DNA of 64,000 nucleotides from UBA4427 sp045106235 (GCA_045106235.1 JBGCEJ010000001.1:62001-126000); one strand, 5' to 3'; positions 18,229 to 27,631 are shown, counted from the first letter of the stretch. The notes: generated by a model from the sequence alone, not told the origin. A program made the numbers and translations.

Positions 18229-18942
18229 ATGAGACTGATGCGATCCTGGACAGCCCGAGTTCGAAGCGTGCTAGGGGGGCTGCTTGTTGCGACTTTGGTT
18301 GCGACTTTGGCTGCGACCCTGGTTGCGACTTTGGGCGCGACGGATGCGACGGCCGTCGAGTTCGCGGTCACGTCGAGTTCGCCGGGGGCTCTGAATGAGG
18401 GCGATGTCGTGACGATCGATATCGTGATGACGAATTCTTCTCAGACCGAGATTATTGGGCTGGCTGCTTCTGTCTGGGGCTGGGACCGCGAAAACGTTCA
18501 GTTTCTCGGAGGTGAGGCCGTCTTCAACTACTTCAACCGAATCTGTGTCGGCCCGGGGCAGTGCTTTAACGGGGTGCAGAACTTTGTCGGTGGTCCGCTC
18601 GTCGAGTCTGAGACCCCTGGGTTCGGTCCGCGTGTTCAGTTCGTCTTGTCTTATGGCCTCGGCGGGATTTCAAATAGCGGCGTCGGCGTCGACCAAGGGC
18701 TCGACGGCCAAGTTGGGACTGCGATGTTTACGCTCCGATTCAGCGTCCTTCAACCGTCTCAGACGACGTTGCTGATCGATACTTTTTATCCGGGAGATGG
18801 CGTGGTTCTTCCTGGGGGGGCGCCGGGGCAGAGCGTTGGCTCGACGGTCGACCTGGTGGTCGTACCCGAGCCCAGCACGGGTGTACTGCTTGTGCTTGGG
18901 CTCGTTGGACTTTCGCGGCATCGAACCCCGCGTCGCTCGTAA
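18229..18942 (+). CDS. PEP-CTERM anchored exported protein
   Basis: Secreted surface or matrix protein of unknown role. The 237-residue product has an N-terminal signal peptide whose hydrophobic core is built from a tandem 4-residue repeat (VATL-type), a beta-rich body resembling cohesin-like or Ig-like exported domains, and a C-terminal VPEPSTG motif followed by a hydrophobic stretch and a basic tail: the PEP-CTERM sorting signal recognised by exosortase. The ATG at 18229 has GAGAGG upstream; the open frame from 18184 adds residues that do not fit a signal peptide. No exosortase gene is present in the window. Confidence 0.85.
   Translation: MRLMRSWTARVRSVLGGLLVATLVATLAATLVATLGATDATAVEFAVTSSSPGALNEGDVVTIDIVMTNSSQTEIIGLAASVWGWDRENVQFLGGEAVFNYFNRICVGPGQCFNGVQNFVGGPLVESETPGFGPRVQFVLSYGLGGISNSGVGVDQGLDGQVGTAMFTLRFSVLQPSQTTLLIDTFYPGDGVVLPGGAPGQSVGSTVDLVVVPEPSTGVLLVLGLVGLSRHRTPRRS
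18286..18333 (+). repeat. 12-bp tandem repeat, four copies, inside a signal peptide
   Basis: Four 12-base units of the form GTTGCGACTTTG encode VATL, VATL, AATL, VATL; the first, second and fourth are identical, and the third differs at three bases. The unit length is a multiple of three, so copy changes would lengthen or shorten the signal peptide without changing the frame. Confidence 0.9.
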
Positions 18943-18997
18943 CGCCCGCGTATTCCTTCGCCCCGGGTCCAGGATCCGGTGTCAAGCGTGCCCACGT

Positions 18998-20167
18998 TCA
19001 AGCAAGGCCGAGGCGTATGCGGACGCTTTCGACTAAACGTCCACGGAGCTCGGCCCGCCCGAGTCTTTCGTTTAACGCTTCGAATTGGGCTTCGGAAAGC
19101 GGTGTGTCGTTAGGGAGCGGGAGTGTGAGTTTCTCGCCGGCCGAGCGATGAGCTGCTTGGGCACCCGGACCTTGCGCATCGGATCTCGCGATTCGGAAAA
19201 GGAAGCGTAGCCGGCGCCTGAGCCAATGCTTGAACAGCCGGCAGATCAAGCGGGGGATGGAGAAGGGCTTGAATCCGAGTTCTCGTCGCGTGAGCGCGGC
19301 CTCGCGTCCGTGGGTCTGGTAGGCGTCGAGGACGAATTCAAAAGTGGCTCGGTCGAGATGGATTGGATGTTCGACGATCGTGCTGGGCTCATACCGAATG
19401 CGTTGGTCGCGACGAAGGATTTGGTGGGCGAGGGCTGTGTCTTCCCCGCCCCGGAGTCCTGTCTTCGGGTTCGGGCCGAGCCGATTCGAGAACGAAAGCA
19501 TGTCGAAGACCTCGCGTCGGATCGCAAAGTTGGCCCCGATCCATACGCCGCCGAGTCCGGGAGGCCCGACCGGGTACTCGACCGGCTCCGTTCCTAAATC
19601 ATGTCGAGGGCCGATGTAGTTCGTTGCCCGGGAGAGTACGAGGCGTTCGAACCAGAGAGGGCAACCTGCTGGAAATGTCGGGATCACGGGGCCGCCGAGG
19701 CCGACGAGAGCGGGGGCTCGATCGGGAGCAGTCAGGTGAGTACAGATCTCCCTGAGCCAATGGGGGCCCGGCTCGGTGTCGTCGTCAGTGAATGCAATGA
19801 CTTCACCTCGTGCTAGGCCAAGGCCGAAATTGAGAGCCGCGCTTTTGCCGGGGGTCGGTTCGAAGCAGACTTTGTCGCAAAGGGCACGCAGTTCGGATAG
19901 AGATGCAGGCGTGACCGCAGTCGGGGCGACATTGAATACGAGCACGATTTCGCCGTCCGAATCGTCGGCTTGTTTTCTCAGTCGGCCGAGGACGGCGCGG
20001 AGAGTCGGCGAATCCTGGAGCGTCGCGATCAGCACACTGACTGCGAACCGCTTGTTTCGCGTTTCGACGAGGCGGGTTGGCGATGCCGTACTTTGAGGAC
20101 GAGGGGACGGCATGATTGGCGCGCGCAGGGTGTTCTTCCCCGGCGGAGTGAGTGGGCGAACCGGCAT
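18998..20167 (-). CDS. Family 2 glycosyltransferase
   Basis: Probable cytoplasmic or membrane-associated glycosyltransferase for a surface polysaccharide. The 389-residue product has a GT-A fold: FAVSVLIATLQDSPTL at the start, PGKSAALNFGLGLARGEVIAFTDDDTEPG with the DDD metal-binding motif, and a later GGEDTALAHQILR segment (the ED catalytic region). The C-terminal ~90 residues are basic and helical. The ATG at 20167 lies just after the stop of the YhhN-like gene (20170), so the frame open to 20377 is not all coding. Donor and acceptor cannot be inferred. Confidence 0.85.
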   Translation of the reverse strand: MPVRPLTPPGKNTLRAPIMPSPRPQSTASPTRLVETRNKRFAVSVLIATLQDSPTLRAVLGRLRKQADDSDGEIVLVFNVAPTAVTPASLSELRALCDKVCFEPTPGKSAALNFGLGLARGEVIAFTDDDTEPGPHWLREICTHLTAPDRAPALVGLGGPVIPTFPAGCPLWFERLVLSRATNYIGPRHDLGTEPVEYPVGPPGLGGVWIGANFAIRREVFDMLSFSNRLGPNPKTGLRGGEDTALAHQILRRDQRIRYEPSTIVEHPIHLDRATFEFVLDAYQTHGREAALTRRELGFKPFSIPRLICRLFKHWLRRRLRFLFRIARSDAQGPGAQAAHRSAGEKLTLPLPNDTPLSEAQFEALNERLGRAELRGRLVESVRIRLGLA

Positions 20168-20169
20168 GT

Positions 20170-20808
20170 TTAGGTTGAGCCGCCCGCGGTCGCCGCGAGG
20201 ATCATCTGCGCCGCAAAATAAGCCGGCAGGCCCCAGCCTGCGTTCATCCAGCTGGCTTGGATGAAGCGGTCGCGGGCGACGGAGAGATCCGAGGCGGCGA
20301 AGAGTACGGCGCCGAGGGCGATGGCGGAAGGCGCGCCGGCCGCCGAGGCCGCGACGGCCGTTGTGACCATTCCGCAAATGACGACGATATAAGCGACGAC
20401 GGCGACTCCGAGCTCGGCGGGGACATGGGGACGGAGCCAGCGAAGCGTGGCGAGAGCGAAGGCTGTGAGTGCTGCGCCGGCGATGATGAACACCTTTCCA
20501 TCAAGGCCAAGCTGATAGAACGCGATTGCATATGCCAGGTGCCCCAAGAGGAATGATCCGATTCCGAGCTGGAACCAGATCGTTTGTCCAGGCGGGAGGA
20601 GGAGAGCATCGCCGAGGGCGCAGAGGACGAGGCCGCAGAGCAGGACGCGGCCATAGGGGGTCTCGAGGGCGCCGCACGCAAGCGCGAAGCCGATGAAGCA
20701 GGCGGCGGCGATGAGCTTGGCGACGGCAATGCCAGAGCGGGACTCCACGCGTTCGGCGACGAGCAGCGCGGCAACGGCAACGATCGCAAGCGGGATCCAA
20801 AAACTCAT
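20170..20808 (-). CDS. YhhN-like (TMEM86/lysoplasmalogenase family) membrane protein
   Basis: Integral inner-membrane protein of 212 residues with about eight hydrophobic segments. Conserved family features are visible: AKLIAAACFIGFAL, LGDALLL, FLLGHLAYAIAF and FAASDLSVARDRF. Eukaryotic members (TMEM86) hydrolyse the vinyl ether of lysoplasmalogens; the role of bacterial YhhN is not established. It starts 9 bases after the MFS gene and ends 2 bases before the glycosyltransferase start, so all three are probably co-transcribed. Confidence 0.8.
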   Translation of the reverse strand: MSFWIPLAIVAVAALLVAERVESRSGIAVAKLIAAACFIGFALACGALETPYGRVLLCGLVLCALGDALLLPPGQTIWFQLGIGSFLLGHLAYAIAFYQLGLDGKVFIIAGAALTAFALATLRWLRPHVPAELGVAVVAYIVVICGMVTTAVAASAAGAPSAIALGAVLFAASDLSVARDRFIQASWMNAGWGLPAYFAAQMILAATAGGST

Positions 20809-20817
20809 TCCTGAACC

Positions 20818-21996
20818 TTAGTCGAGGTCGCGGAGGCCGCCGAGGCGCCAATGGGCGATTCCGGCGAACCCGATCAAGGCCCCGCCAAAGAGAGCGACGA
20901 CGAAGGAGAGCCCCGTCCATTCGCCGATCAACCCGCCGATCTGAGCGCCTATGGGCATGGAGACGATGATGCCCATGAGCTGGAGGGACGTGACGCGCCC
21001 GCGCAGCTCCTCGGTCACGACCAGTTGAATTGCGGTTGTGACGGAGACGTTCACGAGGACATGGGCGAAGCCGACGATGACGAAGCCGAGGATTGCGCGG
21101 TTGAAATCGTCGCTTGAGGCCACGACGAGGAAGCCGACGCCGTAGAGGAAGAGGCCAAGGCGAATCAGGACAGAGCGCCGAATTCGGTCGCCCATGCCCG
21201 CGGTGACGATCGACGTGATCGCTGCGGAGACGCCGATCGAGGCGACGAGCGTACCGAGTCCGGCCTCGGCGACATGGAAGACGTCTTTGGCGAGGCCGGC
21301 CATCAGGGGCTGGACGCTCATGCCAAAGAGCGCGGTGAAGGTGACCGCGATCAAGGCGAGGCGCAGCGCCGGTTGGTCCCAAGACACGCGAGCGCCTTCG
21401 AGAAGATCCGAGAGGACGCTTGTCGGCGGGCGCGCGGGTTGGCTTCGAGTGACAACGAAAGAGAGCACTGCGATGAGCGGGAGATAGCTCACGGCGTTGA
21501 TGAAGAAGGCTGCGGTCGCGCCCCAGCCTGCCAGGACGAAGCCGGCGACTGCCGGGCCGATTGCGCGGGAGAGATTGAACTGGATCGCGTTGAGTCGGTA
21601 GGCCGGCGCGATCAAACGCTCGGGGACGATCTCGGAAACGATGGGTTGATAGGCGGAGAGATTGACCGACGAGGCGAAACCCATCGCCGTGGAGAGCGCG
21701 AGGAGAGGGTAGAGGTCAAGCGTGCCGGCGCGGCTCATCCAGAAGAGCGCAGCCCCGATGACGCACTGCGCGAGAAGAGCCATCCGAAGGACGCCTTTCC
21801 TCGAATAGCGATCGGCCCAGACGCCGCCGAGGGGAGAGGCGATGAGGGCGGGGGCGTTGCTTGCGACGGCCGCGACGCCAAGGAGCGCCTCGGAGTTCGT
21901 CATTTCATAGACGAGGAAGGGGACGCTGAGGCTGAGCATCCAGTTGGCGGAGGCGGCGAGCATGCCGGTGACGAAGACCCAGCAGAATTGGGGCAC
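20818..21996 (-). CDS. MFS transporter, EntS-like
   Basis: Twelve-segment major facilitator of 392 residues, probably an exporter. It has the A-motif GGVWADRYSRKGVL after the second helix, and a related GDRIRRSVLI loop at the start of the second half. The GTG at 21996 is the only usable start seen; the frame runs open further upstream without ATG or GTG, so the N-terminus is slightly uncertain. The substrate is unknown; similarity is to the EntS/DHA3 group. It heads a three-gene minus-strand unit. Confidence 0.85.
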   Translation of the reverse strand: MPQFCWVFVTGMLAASANWMLSLSVPFLVYEMTNSEALLGVAAVASNAPALIASPLGGVWADRYSRKGVLRMALLAQCVIGAALFWMSRAGTLDLYPLLALSTAMGFASSVNLSAYQPIVSEIVPERLIAPAYRLNAIQFNLSRAIGPAVAGFVLAGWGATAAFFINAVSYLPLIAVLSFVVTRSQPARPPTSVLSDLLEGARVSWDQPALRLALIAVTFTALFGMSVQPLMAGLAKDVFHVAEAGLGTLVASIGVSAAITSIVTAGMGDRIRRSVLIRLGLFLYGVGFLVVASSDDFNRAILGFVIVGFAHVLVNVSVTTAIQLVVTEELRGRVTSLQLMGIIVSMPIGAQIGGLIGEWTGLSFVVALFGGALIGFAGIAHWRLGGLRDLD

Positions 21997-22136
21997 GCGA
22001 AAAGGCGAAAGCGGCCCGACCTCGCCCTCGAAAGAATCTAGGGGGGAGGGGACCGCTCTCTGCTTTTCAGAGTCCGCCTGTCCCGATGGCCCAGGCGGGT
22101 TCGGGGTGTGAGGCGGGTCCTGCGGAGTCGACGAGT

Positions 22137-23162
22137 CTAGATCTGCCAGGTATCGCCCGAGTGGAGCAGCGCCTTGAGGTCACCCTTGCCGCGCTCAGCG
22201 ATCGCCGAGTCGACCTGATCCTGGAGCATGTCCTCGTAGGTCGGCTTCTCGACGGCGCGGAAGACGCCCACCGGAAGCGGGAAATCCGGGCGCTGCAGCG
22301 TGGCGAGCACACCGGCGTAGGAAGGCGAATCGGGCCGCTCGTCGTGGACGACGACACCGCGCGCGATGGGATCTTCGTCGTCGGCGAGGTCGATTACGCT
22401 CGGGATGCCGTCCTTGAAGACGATGCCCTTGCGTTCGCCGGGCTTGCCGAAGACCAGGGGTTCACCGTGCTCGAGAACGAGGGATGCACTCGCACGCGTC
22501 TTCCGGTCCTGGAGCTCGTCCCAGACGCCGTCGTTGAAGACGGGGCAGTTCTGAAGGATCTCGACGAAGGCGGTGCCCTTATGTTCATGGGCGCGCTTCA
22601 GGACGCTCTGCAAATGCTTCGCATCGACGTCGACGGTGCGGGCGATGAAGGTCGCGCCACAGCCGATCGCAAAGGCAATGGGGTCAACCGGGTGATCGAT
22701 CGCGCCCTGCGGCGTGGACTTCGTCTTCGTCCCGACATCCGAGGTCGGCGAGTACTGACCCTTCGTGAGGCCGTAGATCTTGTTGTTGAAGAGCAGGATC
22801 TGGGTGTTCACGTTGCGGCGAATCGTATGGAGGAGATGGTTGCCGCCGATGGACAGCCCATCGCCGTCGCCGGTCACGATCCAGACCGAGAGGTCCGGGC
22901 GGCTCGCCTTGATGCCCGTTGCGAAGGCGGGGGCGCGGCCGTGGATCGTGTGGAAGCCGTAGGTGTTCATGTAGTAGGGGAAGCGGCTGGAGCAGCCGAT
23001 GCCCGAAACGAACATCACGTTTTCGCGGGGGACGCCGAGGTCGGGCATCACGCGCTGGACGTTGGCGAGGATCGAGTAGTCACCGCAGCCGGGGCACCAG
23101 CGAACGTCCTGATCCGAAACGAAATCTTTATGAGAGACTTTGACTGCCGCGTCGGCTGCCAT
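22137..23162 (-). CDS. korB: 2-oxoacid:ferredoxin oxidoreductase, beta subunit
   Basis: Thiamine-diphosphate-binding subunit of a 2-oxoglutarate (or related 2-oxoacid):ferredoxin oxidoreductase. The 341-residue protein has the N-terminal WCPGCGDYS motif, GIGCSSRFP and the ThDP motif GDGDGLSIGGNHL through NNKIYGLTKGQYSPT. AAGGAG precedes the ATG. It pairs with korA 91 bases upstream. Together with sucCD and mdh nearby this gives a ferredoxin-linked TCA segment that could run in either direction; direction is inference. Confidence 0.94.
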   Translation of the reverse strand: MAADAAVKVSHKDFVSDQDVRWCPGCGDYSILANVQRVMPDLGVPRENVMFVSGIGCSSRFPYYMNTYGFHTIHGRAPAFATGIKASRPDLSVWIVTGDGDGLSIGGNHLLHTIRRNVNTQILLFNNKIYGLTKGQYSPTSDVGTKTKSTPQGAIDHPVDPIAFAIGCGATFIARTVDVDAKHLQSVLKRAHEHKGTAFVEILQNCPVFNDGVWDELQDRKTRASASLVLEHGEPLVFGKPGERKGIVFKDGIPSVIDLADDEDPIARGVVVHDERPDSPSYAGVLATLQRPDFPLPVGVFRAVEKPTYEDMLQDQVDSAIAERGKGDLKALLHSGDTWQI

Positions 23163-23253
23163 GATGAAACTCCTTTTGGGGCGTCGACCTTAGTTAGATC
23201 GGTCGATGAATATCGAAAGAGGTCGAGATAAACGGGTGAAGCGAAAGGTTTAA

Positions 23254-25104
23254 CTATTTCGCGCTGAGTTCACGGATCGCGTCGAGGACCTCGCCGATCT
23301 TGAAGGGTTGGCCCTCGACCTTGGCGAGGGACTGGATATCGACGAGGTATTTCGCGCGGAGAAGCATCGCGAGATGACCGTCCGAGAGTTCCGGCAAGAG
23401 CACCTTCTTGAAGCGTCCCAGGACATCGCCCAGGTCGTTCGGGAAGGGGTTCAAGTGTCGGATGTGGATTTGCGAGACGTTCAGGCCTTCAGCGCGTGCC
23501 GCTTCGACGGCCGCGGTGATTGAGCCCTTCGTGCCGCCCCAGCCCACGACCAGAAGGTCGCCTTCGTCGGGGCCGTCGACCTCGATGGGGGGGAAATCGT
23601 TCGCGACGCCTTCCACCTTCTTGCGCCGAAGCTCGTTCATCTTGCCGTGATTGTCGGCTTCGTAACTGACGTTGCCCGAACCATCTTGCTTGGTCAGGCC
23701 GCCGATGCGGTGCTCAAGGCCGGGGGTTCCCGGAATGGCCCAGGGGCGGGCGAGGGTTTCGGGATCGCGGGCGTAGGGCTGAAATTCTCCGATATCGACG
23801 GGGTTCGCGAAGTCGATCGGATTGCGTTCCAGCGCGTCAACGTCCGGGATCATCCACGGCTCAGAGCTATTCGCGATATAGCCATCCGAGAGAATGACGA
23901 CGGGCGTCATGTATTTCACGGCGATTCGAAAGGCTTCGAGAGCGACGTGGAAACACTCGCCCGGCGTCGCCGGGGCGAGAATGGGCAGCGGGCTCAGCGA
24001 ATGTCGGCCGAAGCGCGCGGCGAGGAGATCGCCTTGCTCGGTCTTCGTCGGCGATCCCGTGGAGGGGCCGGCGCGCTGAACATTAATGGCGACGAGCGGA
24101 AGTTCGACCATGACCGCGAGGCCGAGAGCCTCCTGCTTCAGGACGAATCCCGGGCCACTGGAAACCGTGACCGCGAGCTGGCCCGCGAAAGCGGCGCCGA
24201 TGGTCGAGGAGACCGCTGCGATTTCGTCTTCGGCTTGAAACGTCTTCACGCCAAAATGGCGGAAGCGAGCAACTTCATGGAGGACATCACTCGCCGGGGT
24301 GATGGGGTACGCGCCGAGGAAAACTTCGCGGTCCATCTGAACGCCGGCGCCGATGATGCCCCAGGCGAGTGCCTGGTTGCCGGTGATATTGCGGTAGGTC
24401 CCCGGTTCGATTTTTGCGGCGGGGACAACGAAGGAGGCCGGGAAGAGCTCGGTGGTTTCGCCAAAGGCGTAGCCGGCCTTGAGCGTCCGGACATTGCCTT
24501 CCAGCACGTCGCCCTTGAATTTCCCGCCGAGCCAGCGTTCCGTCGCATCCATCGGTCGACCGTAGAGCCAGCAGAGGACGCCTAATGCAAAGAAATTCTT
24601 GCAGCGATCCGTTTCGCGCTGTGTGAGGTCGAGCCCCTTGAGCGCTTCACGGTTCAGCGTCGTGAAGGGAATTTCGATCAGCTGATAGGCCTCGCGGAGC
24701 GCGGGCAGCGGATCTTCGGTGTAGCCCGCGCGCGTCATCGCCTTCTCGTTAAAGGAGTCGATGTTGATGATGATCATGCCGTTCGGTCGAACGTCTTCCG
24801 CGTTGGCTCGGAGCGCGGCGGGATTGAAGGCGATCAATACATCGGGTCGGTCCGCGGGCGTATGAATATCATCGCTCGAAAAATGAATCTGGAAGCCCGA
24901 GACGCCTGCCATGGTTCCGGCAGGGGCGCGGATTTCGGCCGGAAAATCCGGGAAGGTGGAAAGGTCATTTCCGGCGAGTGCGGTCTCGTCCGTAAATTTC
25001 GTTCCAGTGAGCTGCATTCCGTCGCCGGAGTCGCCGGCGAACCGGATTGCGACGCTGGAAAGTTGTTCAGAGGGCTTGGAAGAGGCGGAAGCTTTTGCTG
25101 TCAC
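23254..25104 (-). CDS. korA: 2-oxoacid:ferredoxin oxidoreductase, fused gamma-alpha subunit
   Basis: The 616-residue product combines the gamma domain (about 15-200; FAGDSGDGMQLTG) and the alpha domain (about 220-600), with GAYPITPASDVLHEV, FQAEDEIAAVSSTIGAAFAG and the TSSGPGF-like segment VSSGPGFVLKQEALGLAVM. This is the two-subunit KorAB architecture, with 2-oxoglutarate the likeliest substrate. The start is GTG at 25104 with no strong ribosome-binding site. It is first in the minus-strand korAB unit and divergent from the gene at 25482. Confidence 0.94.
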   Translation of the reverse strand: MTAKASASSKPSEQLSSVAIRFAGDSGDGMQLTGTKFTDETALAGNDLSTFPDFPAEIRAPAGTMAGVSGFQIHFSSDDIHTPADRPDVLIAFNPAALRANAEDVRPNGMIIINIDSFNEKAMTRAGYTEDPLPALREAYQLIEIPFTTLNREALKGLDLTQRETDRCKNFFALGVLCWLYGRPMDATERWLGGKFKGDVLEGNVRTLKAGYAFGETTELFPASFVVPAAKIEPGTYRNITGNQALAWGIIGAGVQMDREVFLGAYPITPASDVLHEVARFRHFGVKTFQAEDEIAAVSSTIGAAFAGQLAVTVSSGPGFVLKQEALGLAVMVELPLVAINVQRAGPSTGSPTKTEQGDLLAARFGRHSLSPLPILAPATPGECFHVALEAFRIAVKYMTPVVILSDGYIANSSEPWMIPDVDALERNPIDFANPVDIGEFQPYARDPETLARPWAIPGTPGLEHRIGGLTKQDGSGNVSYEADNHGKMNELRRKKVEGVANDFPPIEVDGPDEGDLLVVGWGGTKGSITAAVEAARAEGLNVSQIHIRHLNPFPNDLGDVLGRFKKVLLPELSDGHLAMLLRAKYLVDIQSLAKVEGQPFKIGEVLDAIRELSAK

Positions 25105-25481
25105 TTCGGGAAGTCTCGCGTGGCTAGGTGTCGGAGTTGAGTGGATCAGGACGCCCTTGGGCGTGGCTGTTACATGTGTTCGAGTTCGGACTGTTTGGCG
25201 CGCTTGATGCCGATACAGGCTGAAAGAGCTGAAAGGTAAGCTTCTAGAGAAGGGCTCATACGAAATCTGTTGCCGATGGGCCCTCTTAGGTGACGGCTGA
25301 TGGCCCCGTCATTCTCAAGCCTTGGGGGAGTGTATCCCGCTGGCGGGCGCGCGAAAGGCTTTACGGGGAGCTGATTTAGGGTCTCTTCAGTCTGAAAAAA
25401 GACTGTGCCGACGGCCACTTTGGGGAGAGGCTGCCGCCCCGCGACGCTCAAGGTCCTGCGCCGTCTGCCGATGGGATAGGC
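25105..25481. other. 377-base divergent intergenic region upstream of korA
   Basis: No gene is supported here. It should hold the promoters for korAB (minus) and for the plus-strand gene at 25482. A 6-bp inverted repeat with an A-rich loop (CAGTCT / AGACTG, 25388-25405) is visible. I found no clear -35/-10 or sigma-54 match. Confidence 0.4.
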
Positions 25482-26618
25482 ATGTTCCGTCGTATTTCCG
25501 AGCCGCTGCCGCTTTCTGAGGCCAGCATGCTGGCCCTCCGGCCTGCCATGAACGCCCCCGTGCTCAACGTGAACTTCCTGCCCGTCGGGCCGGCAAGGGC
25601 TGCGATTGTGGCTTTTGCGGAGGAATACGGTGGGATTGGCATGGCGCTGGGCATTCGGACGAATGAGGGCGGACATGTTGCGGTGATTCGAAATCAGGAG
25701 AGCATCGATTTCGACACCGAAATCGCCGTCGCGCTCGAGCCCTTGCTCGCAGAAGCAGAGCGAATGGGCTTTCTCTTCGATGAAGATATGGTGGCCATCA
25801 TGCCCGGGGGCAAGGGCCGCGCCCATGCCCTTGGTTTATGGGACCGCTTGATGGGGGAGGTCGAGGCGCCGCCGGCCTCGCGCGCCGTGCCGCCGCAGCC
25901 TGCTGCGAACGAGCCGATCCTTGAGTTATCCGACGCACGTGTGCTCGTCGACAATCCATCCAACGTCGAGATTCCAGAGCTCGACCTGGACGATCTCGCG
26001 GATCTTGATGAACTCTCTCTGGGCGCGGACGATGAGATCCTCGAGCTCGACATCTCGCTCGATGAAATGGACGCGAGCAGCCTTGAAATGCCCGCGGCGA
26101 CGGTCGCCGGAGCGCCGCCCGAGGCCATAGCGCCCGCCCCGGCCGTCCCGGCCCCCGCGGTGCAGTCTGCCGCGAAGGCGGCGCTGCCGTCCTCGGCACC
26201 CGCCGCGCCGAAGGCTGCGAAGGCAAGCGCTCCGACCGGTCCCACCCGGCGCTCTAGCGACCCGAAAGCGCGCAAAACCGCCGCCGCGAAGCCCGCCGCC
26301 CAGCGCCCCGAGCGCCGTGTCGCTGCAGCACCGAAGCCCGAACAGACGACGCGGCCCGCTGCAGCTGCGAAACCACTGCCCCCCGCCGCGTCGCAATCAG
26401 GGAGTCCAACCGAGGCCCCTGAACAAACGCTGTCGAAATTTCGTAACGCCGATCAAACCGCTGCTCAGGCCGCGGCACTGCCTCAGGCGAAGTCGCCCGG
26501 GAGCGACGCTGCCGGCAGTGGAAATGAACTCGGCCGAATTCCGCTCGTTCGCGTCCGCCGCGAGCGAGAGGGCTCAAAGCGCGTGCCGTACCTGGCGCGA
26601 TTGCTTTCCAGTTTCTGA
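25482..26618 (+). CDS. Unknown protein: small globular N-terminus, acidic linker, Ala/Pro/Lys-rich tail
   Basis: The family is not recognised. Residues ~1-125 are mixed alpha/beta (NVNFLPVGPARAAIVAFAEEYGGIGMAL and a DEDMVAIMPGGKGRAHAL segment) and look globular. Residues ~145-205 are strongly acidic (many Asp, Glu and Leu), and ~205-350 are Ala/Pro/Lys-rich and probably disordered. There is no signal peptide or membrane segment. The TPR lipoprotein starts 16 bases downstream, so the two are likely co-transcribed. The start is uncertain; ATG codons at 25527 and 25548 are alternatives. Confidence 0.65.
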   Translation: MFRRISEPLPLSEASMLALRPAMNAPVLNVNFLPVGPARAAIVAFAEEYGGIGMALGIRTNEGGHVAVIRNQESIDFDTEIAVALEPLLAEAERMGFLFDEDMVAIMPGGKGRAHALGLWDRLMGEVEAPPASRAVPPQPAANEPILELSDARVLVDNPSNVEIPELDLDDLADLDELSLGADDEILELDISLDEMDASSLEMPAATVAGAPPEAIAPAPAVPAPAVQSAAKAALPSSAPAAPKAAKASAPTGPTRRSSDPKARKTAAAKPAAQRPERRVAAAPKPEQTTRPAAAAKPLPPAASQSGSPTEAPEQTLSKFRNADQTAAQAAALPQAKSPGSDAAGSGNELGRIPLVRVRREREGSKRVPYLARLLSSF

Positions 26619-26634
26619 GAGAAGGAAGACAACC

Positions 26635-27492
26635 ATGCAGCTTGTTCACTCATCCTCGTTCGATCCCGATTCTGGAAACCGTCGCCGCAGCCGCCAATCG
26701 GGGGTGGTCTTCGCTGCGCTGGGCATGGCGCTCCTGCTGCTCTCTGGATGCGCCACCACGACCTACTCGACGGATGAAACCCCAGTCGTGACTCAGGCCG
26801 TGGCCAAGCGCGATCTCGGCATGGACTATCTCTCGTCTTTCCGAACGGCGATGGCGATTCGGGAGCTCACGGCTTCCCTCGAGTTCGACGACAAGGACCC
26901 GCAGACGCATCTCTGGCTCGGTGAGGCCTATCGCCGCAAGGGACAGACCGAGAAATCGGAAAAGTTCCTGAACGATTCGGTCGCGCTTGCGATCGAGCAA
27001 AAGGACATCACGACGGAGCAGCAGGCCCGGCTCAACCTCTCAGCGATGCTCTCGCAGATGGGGCGCTATGCCGACTCTCTTCCGCATTGCGAGCATCTGG
27101 CGGTGGACGCGACGTATTCTTCGCCATGGCTTCCGCTGACGAATTGTGGCTGGGCGCTGATGCAGCTCGGCCGGGATGATGAGGCGAGGGGGAAGTTTAA
27201 GGAGGCGCTCGATTATTTCCCGCGCTACTCCCCGGCGCTGCTCAATCAGGGCATCCTGGAAGCCAAGCAGGGGCATCGCATGGCCGCGCTGAAAGCGTTC
27301 CAATCGGCCCTCGAAGCCCGTCGCTTGCAGCGGTCGGGTCGCGCCGAAGCGAATTTCCGAATGGGCGAAATCTATGTGGCCCTCGGCAGTCGCGAACTCG
27401 CGATCAAGCATTTCCGCGCATCGGTCGAAGACGCGCCGGATATCGATTGGGGCACCCAGTCCCAGGCCTATCTGAACCTGATCGGTCGCTAG
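26635..27492 (+). CDS. TPR lipoprotein, PilF/PilW/Tgl-like
   Basis: Predicted outer-membrane-directed lipoprotein of 285 residues: basic N-terminus, hydrophobic segment and lipobox LLSGC near residue 40, then five or so TPR repeats (HLWLGEAYRRKGQTEKSEKFL, LLNQGILEAKQGHRMAALKAF and others). This layout is that of PilF/PilW/Tgl pilotins that assemble the type IV pilus secretin. Position before a RodZ-like gene matches the pilF-rodZ order known in other proteobacteria. GAAGGAAG precedes the ATG at 26635. The pil cluster is 12 kb away. Confidence 0.75.
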   Translation: MQLVHSSSFDPDSGNRRRSRQSGVVFAALGMALLLLSGCATTTYSTDETPVVTQAVAKRDLGMDYLSSFRTAMAIRELTASLEFDDKDPQTHLWLGEAYRRKGQTEKSEKFLNDSVALAIEQKDITTEQQARLNLSAMLSQMGRYADSLPHCEHLAVDATYSSPWLPLTNCGWALMQLGRDDEARGKFKEALDYFPRYSPALLNQGILEAKQGHRMAALKAFQSALEARRLQRSGRAEANFRMGEIYVALGSRELAIKHFRASVEDAPDIDWGTQSQAYLNLIGR

Positions 27493-27498
27493 CGACCG
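27483..27498. repeat. 16-bp perfect palindrome over the stop codon of the TPR lipoprotein gene
   Basis: The palindrome has the TAG stop at its centre. A 6-bp inverted repeat (CTTGCC / GGCAAG) follows at 27519-27535. Together they may form a short 3' structure, but no T-tract follows. Confidence 0.5.
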
Positions 27499-27631
27499 GT
27501 TGAGCGGCTCCGGCAGACCTTGCCCGGTCGGCAAGTCGACGCGGGCAAGGTGCGAATCCATGCCGCAAGGCGCTTCCCTGCGCGGCTAACGGGGCGCTCG
27601 CTGCTACTCTTTTTGTTCAGGGGTGGCAGGG

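Noticed and set aside
22086..24585. Long plus-strand frames opposite korB and korA
   Set aside because: They are antisense to clear enzyme genes and their composition is typical of mirror frames.
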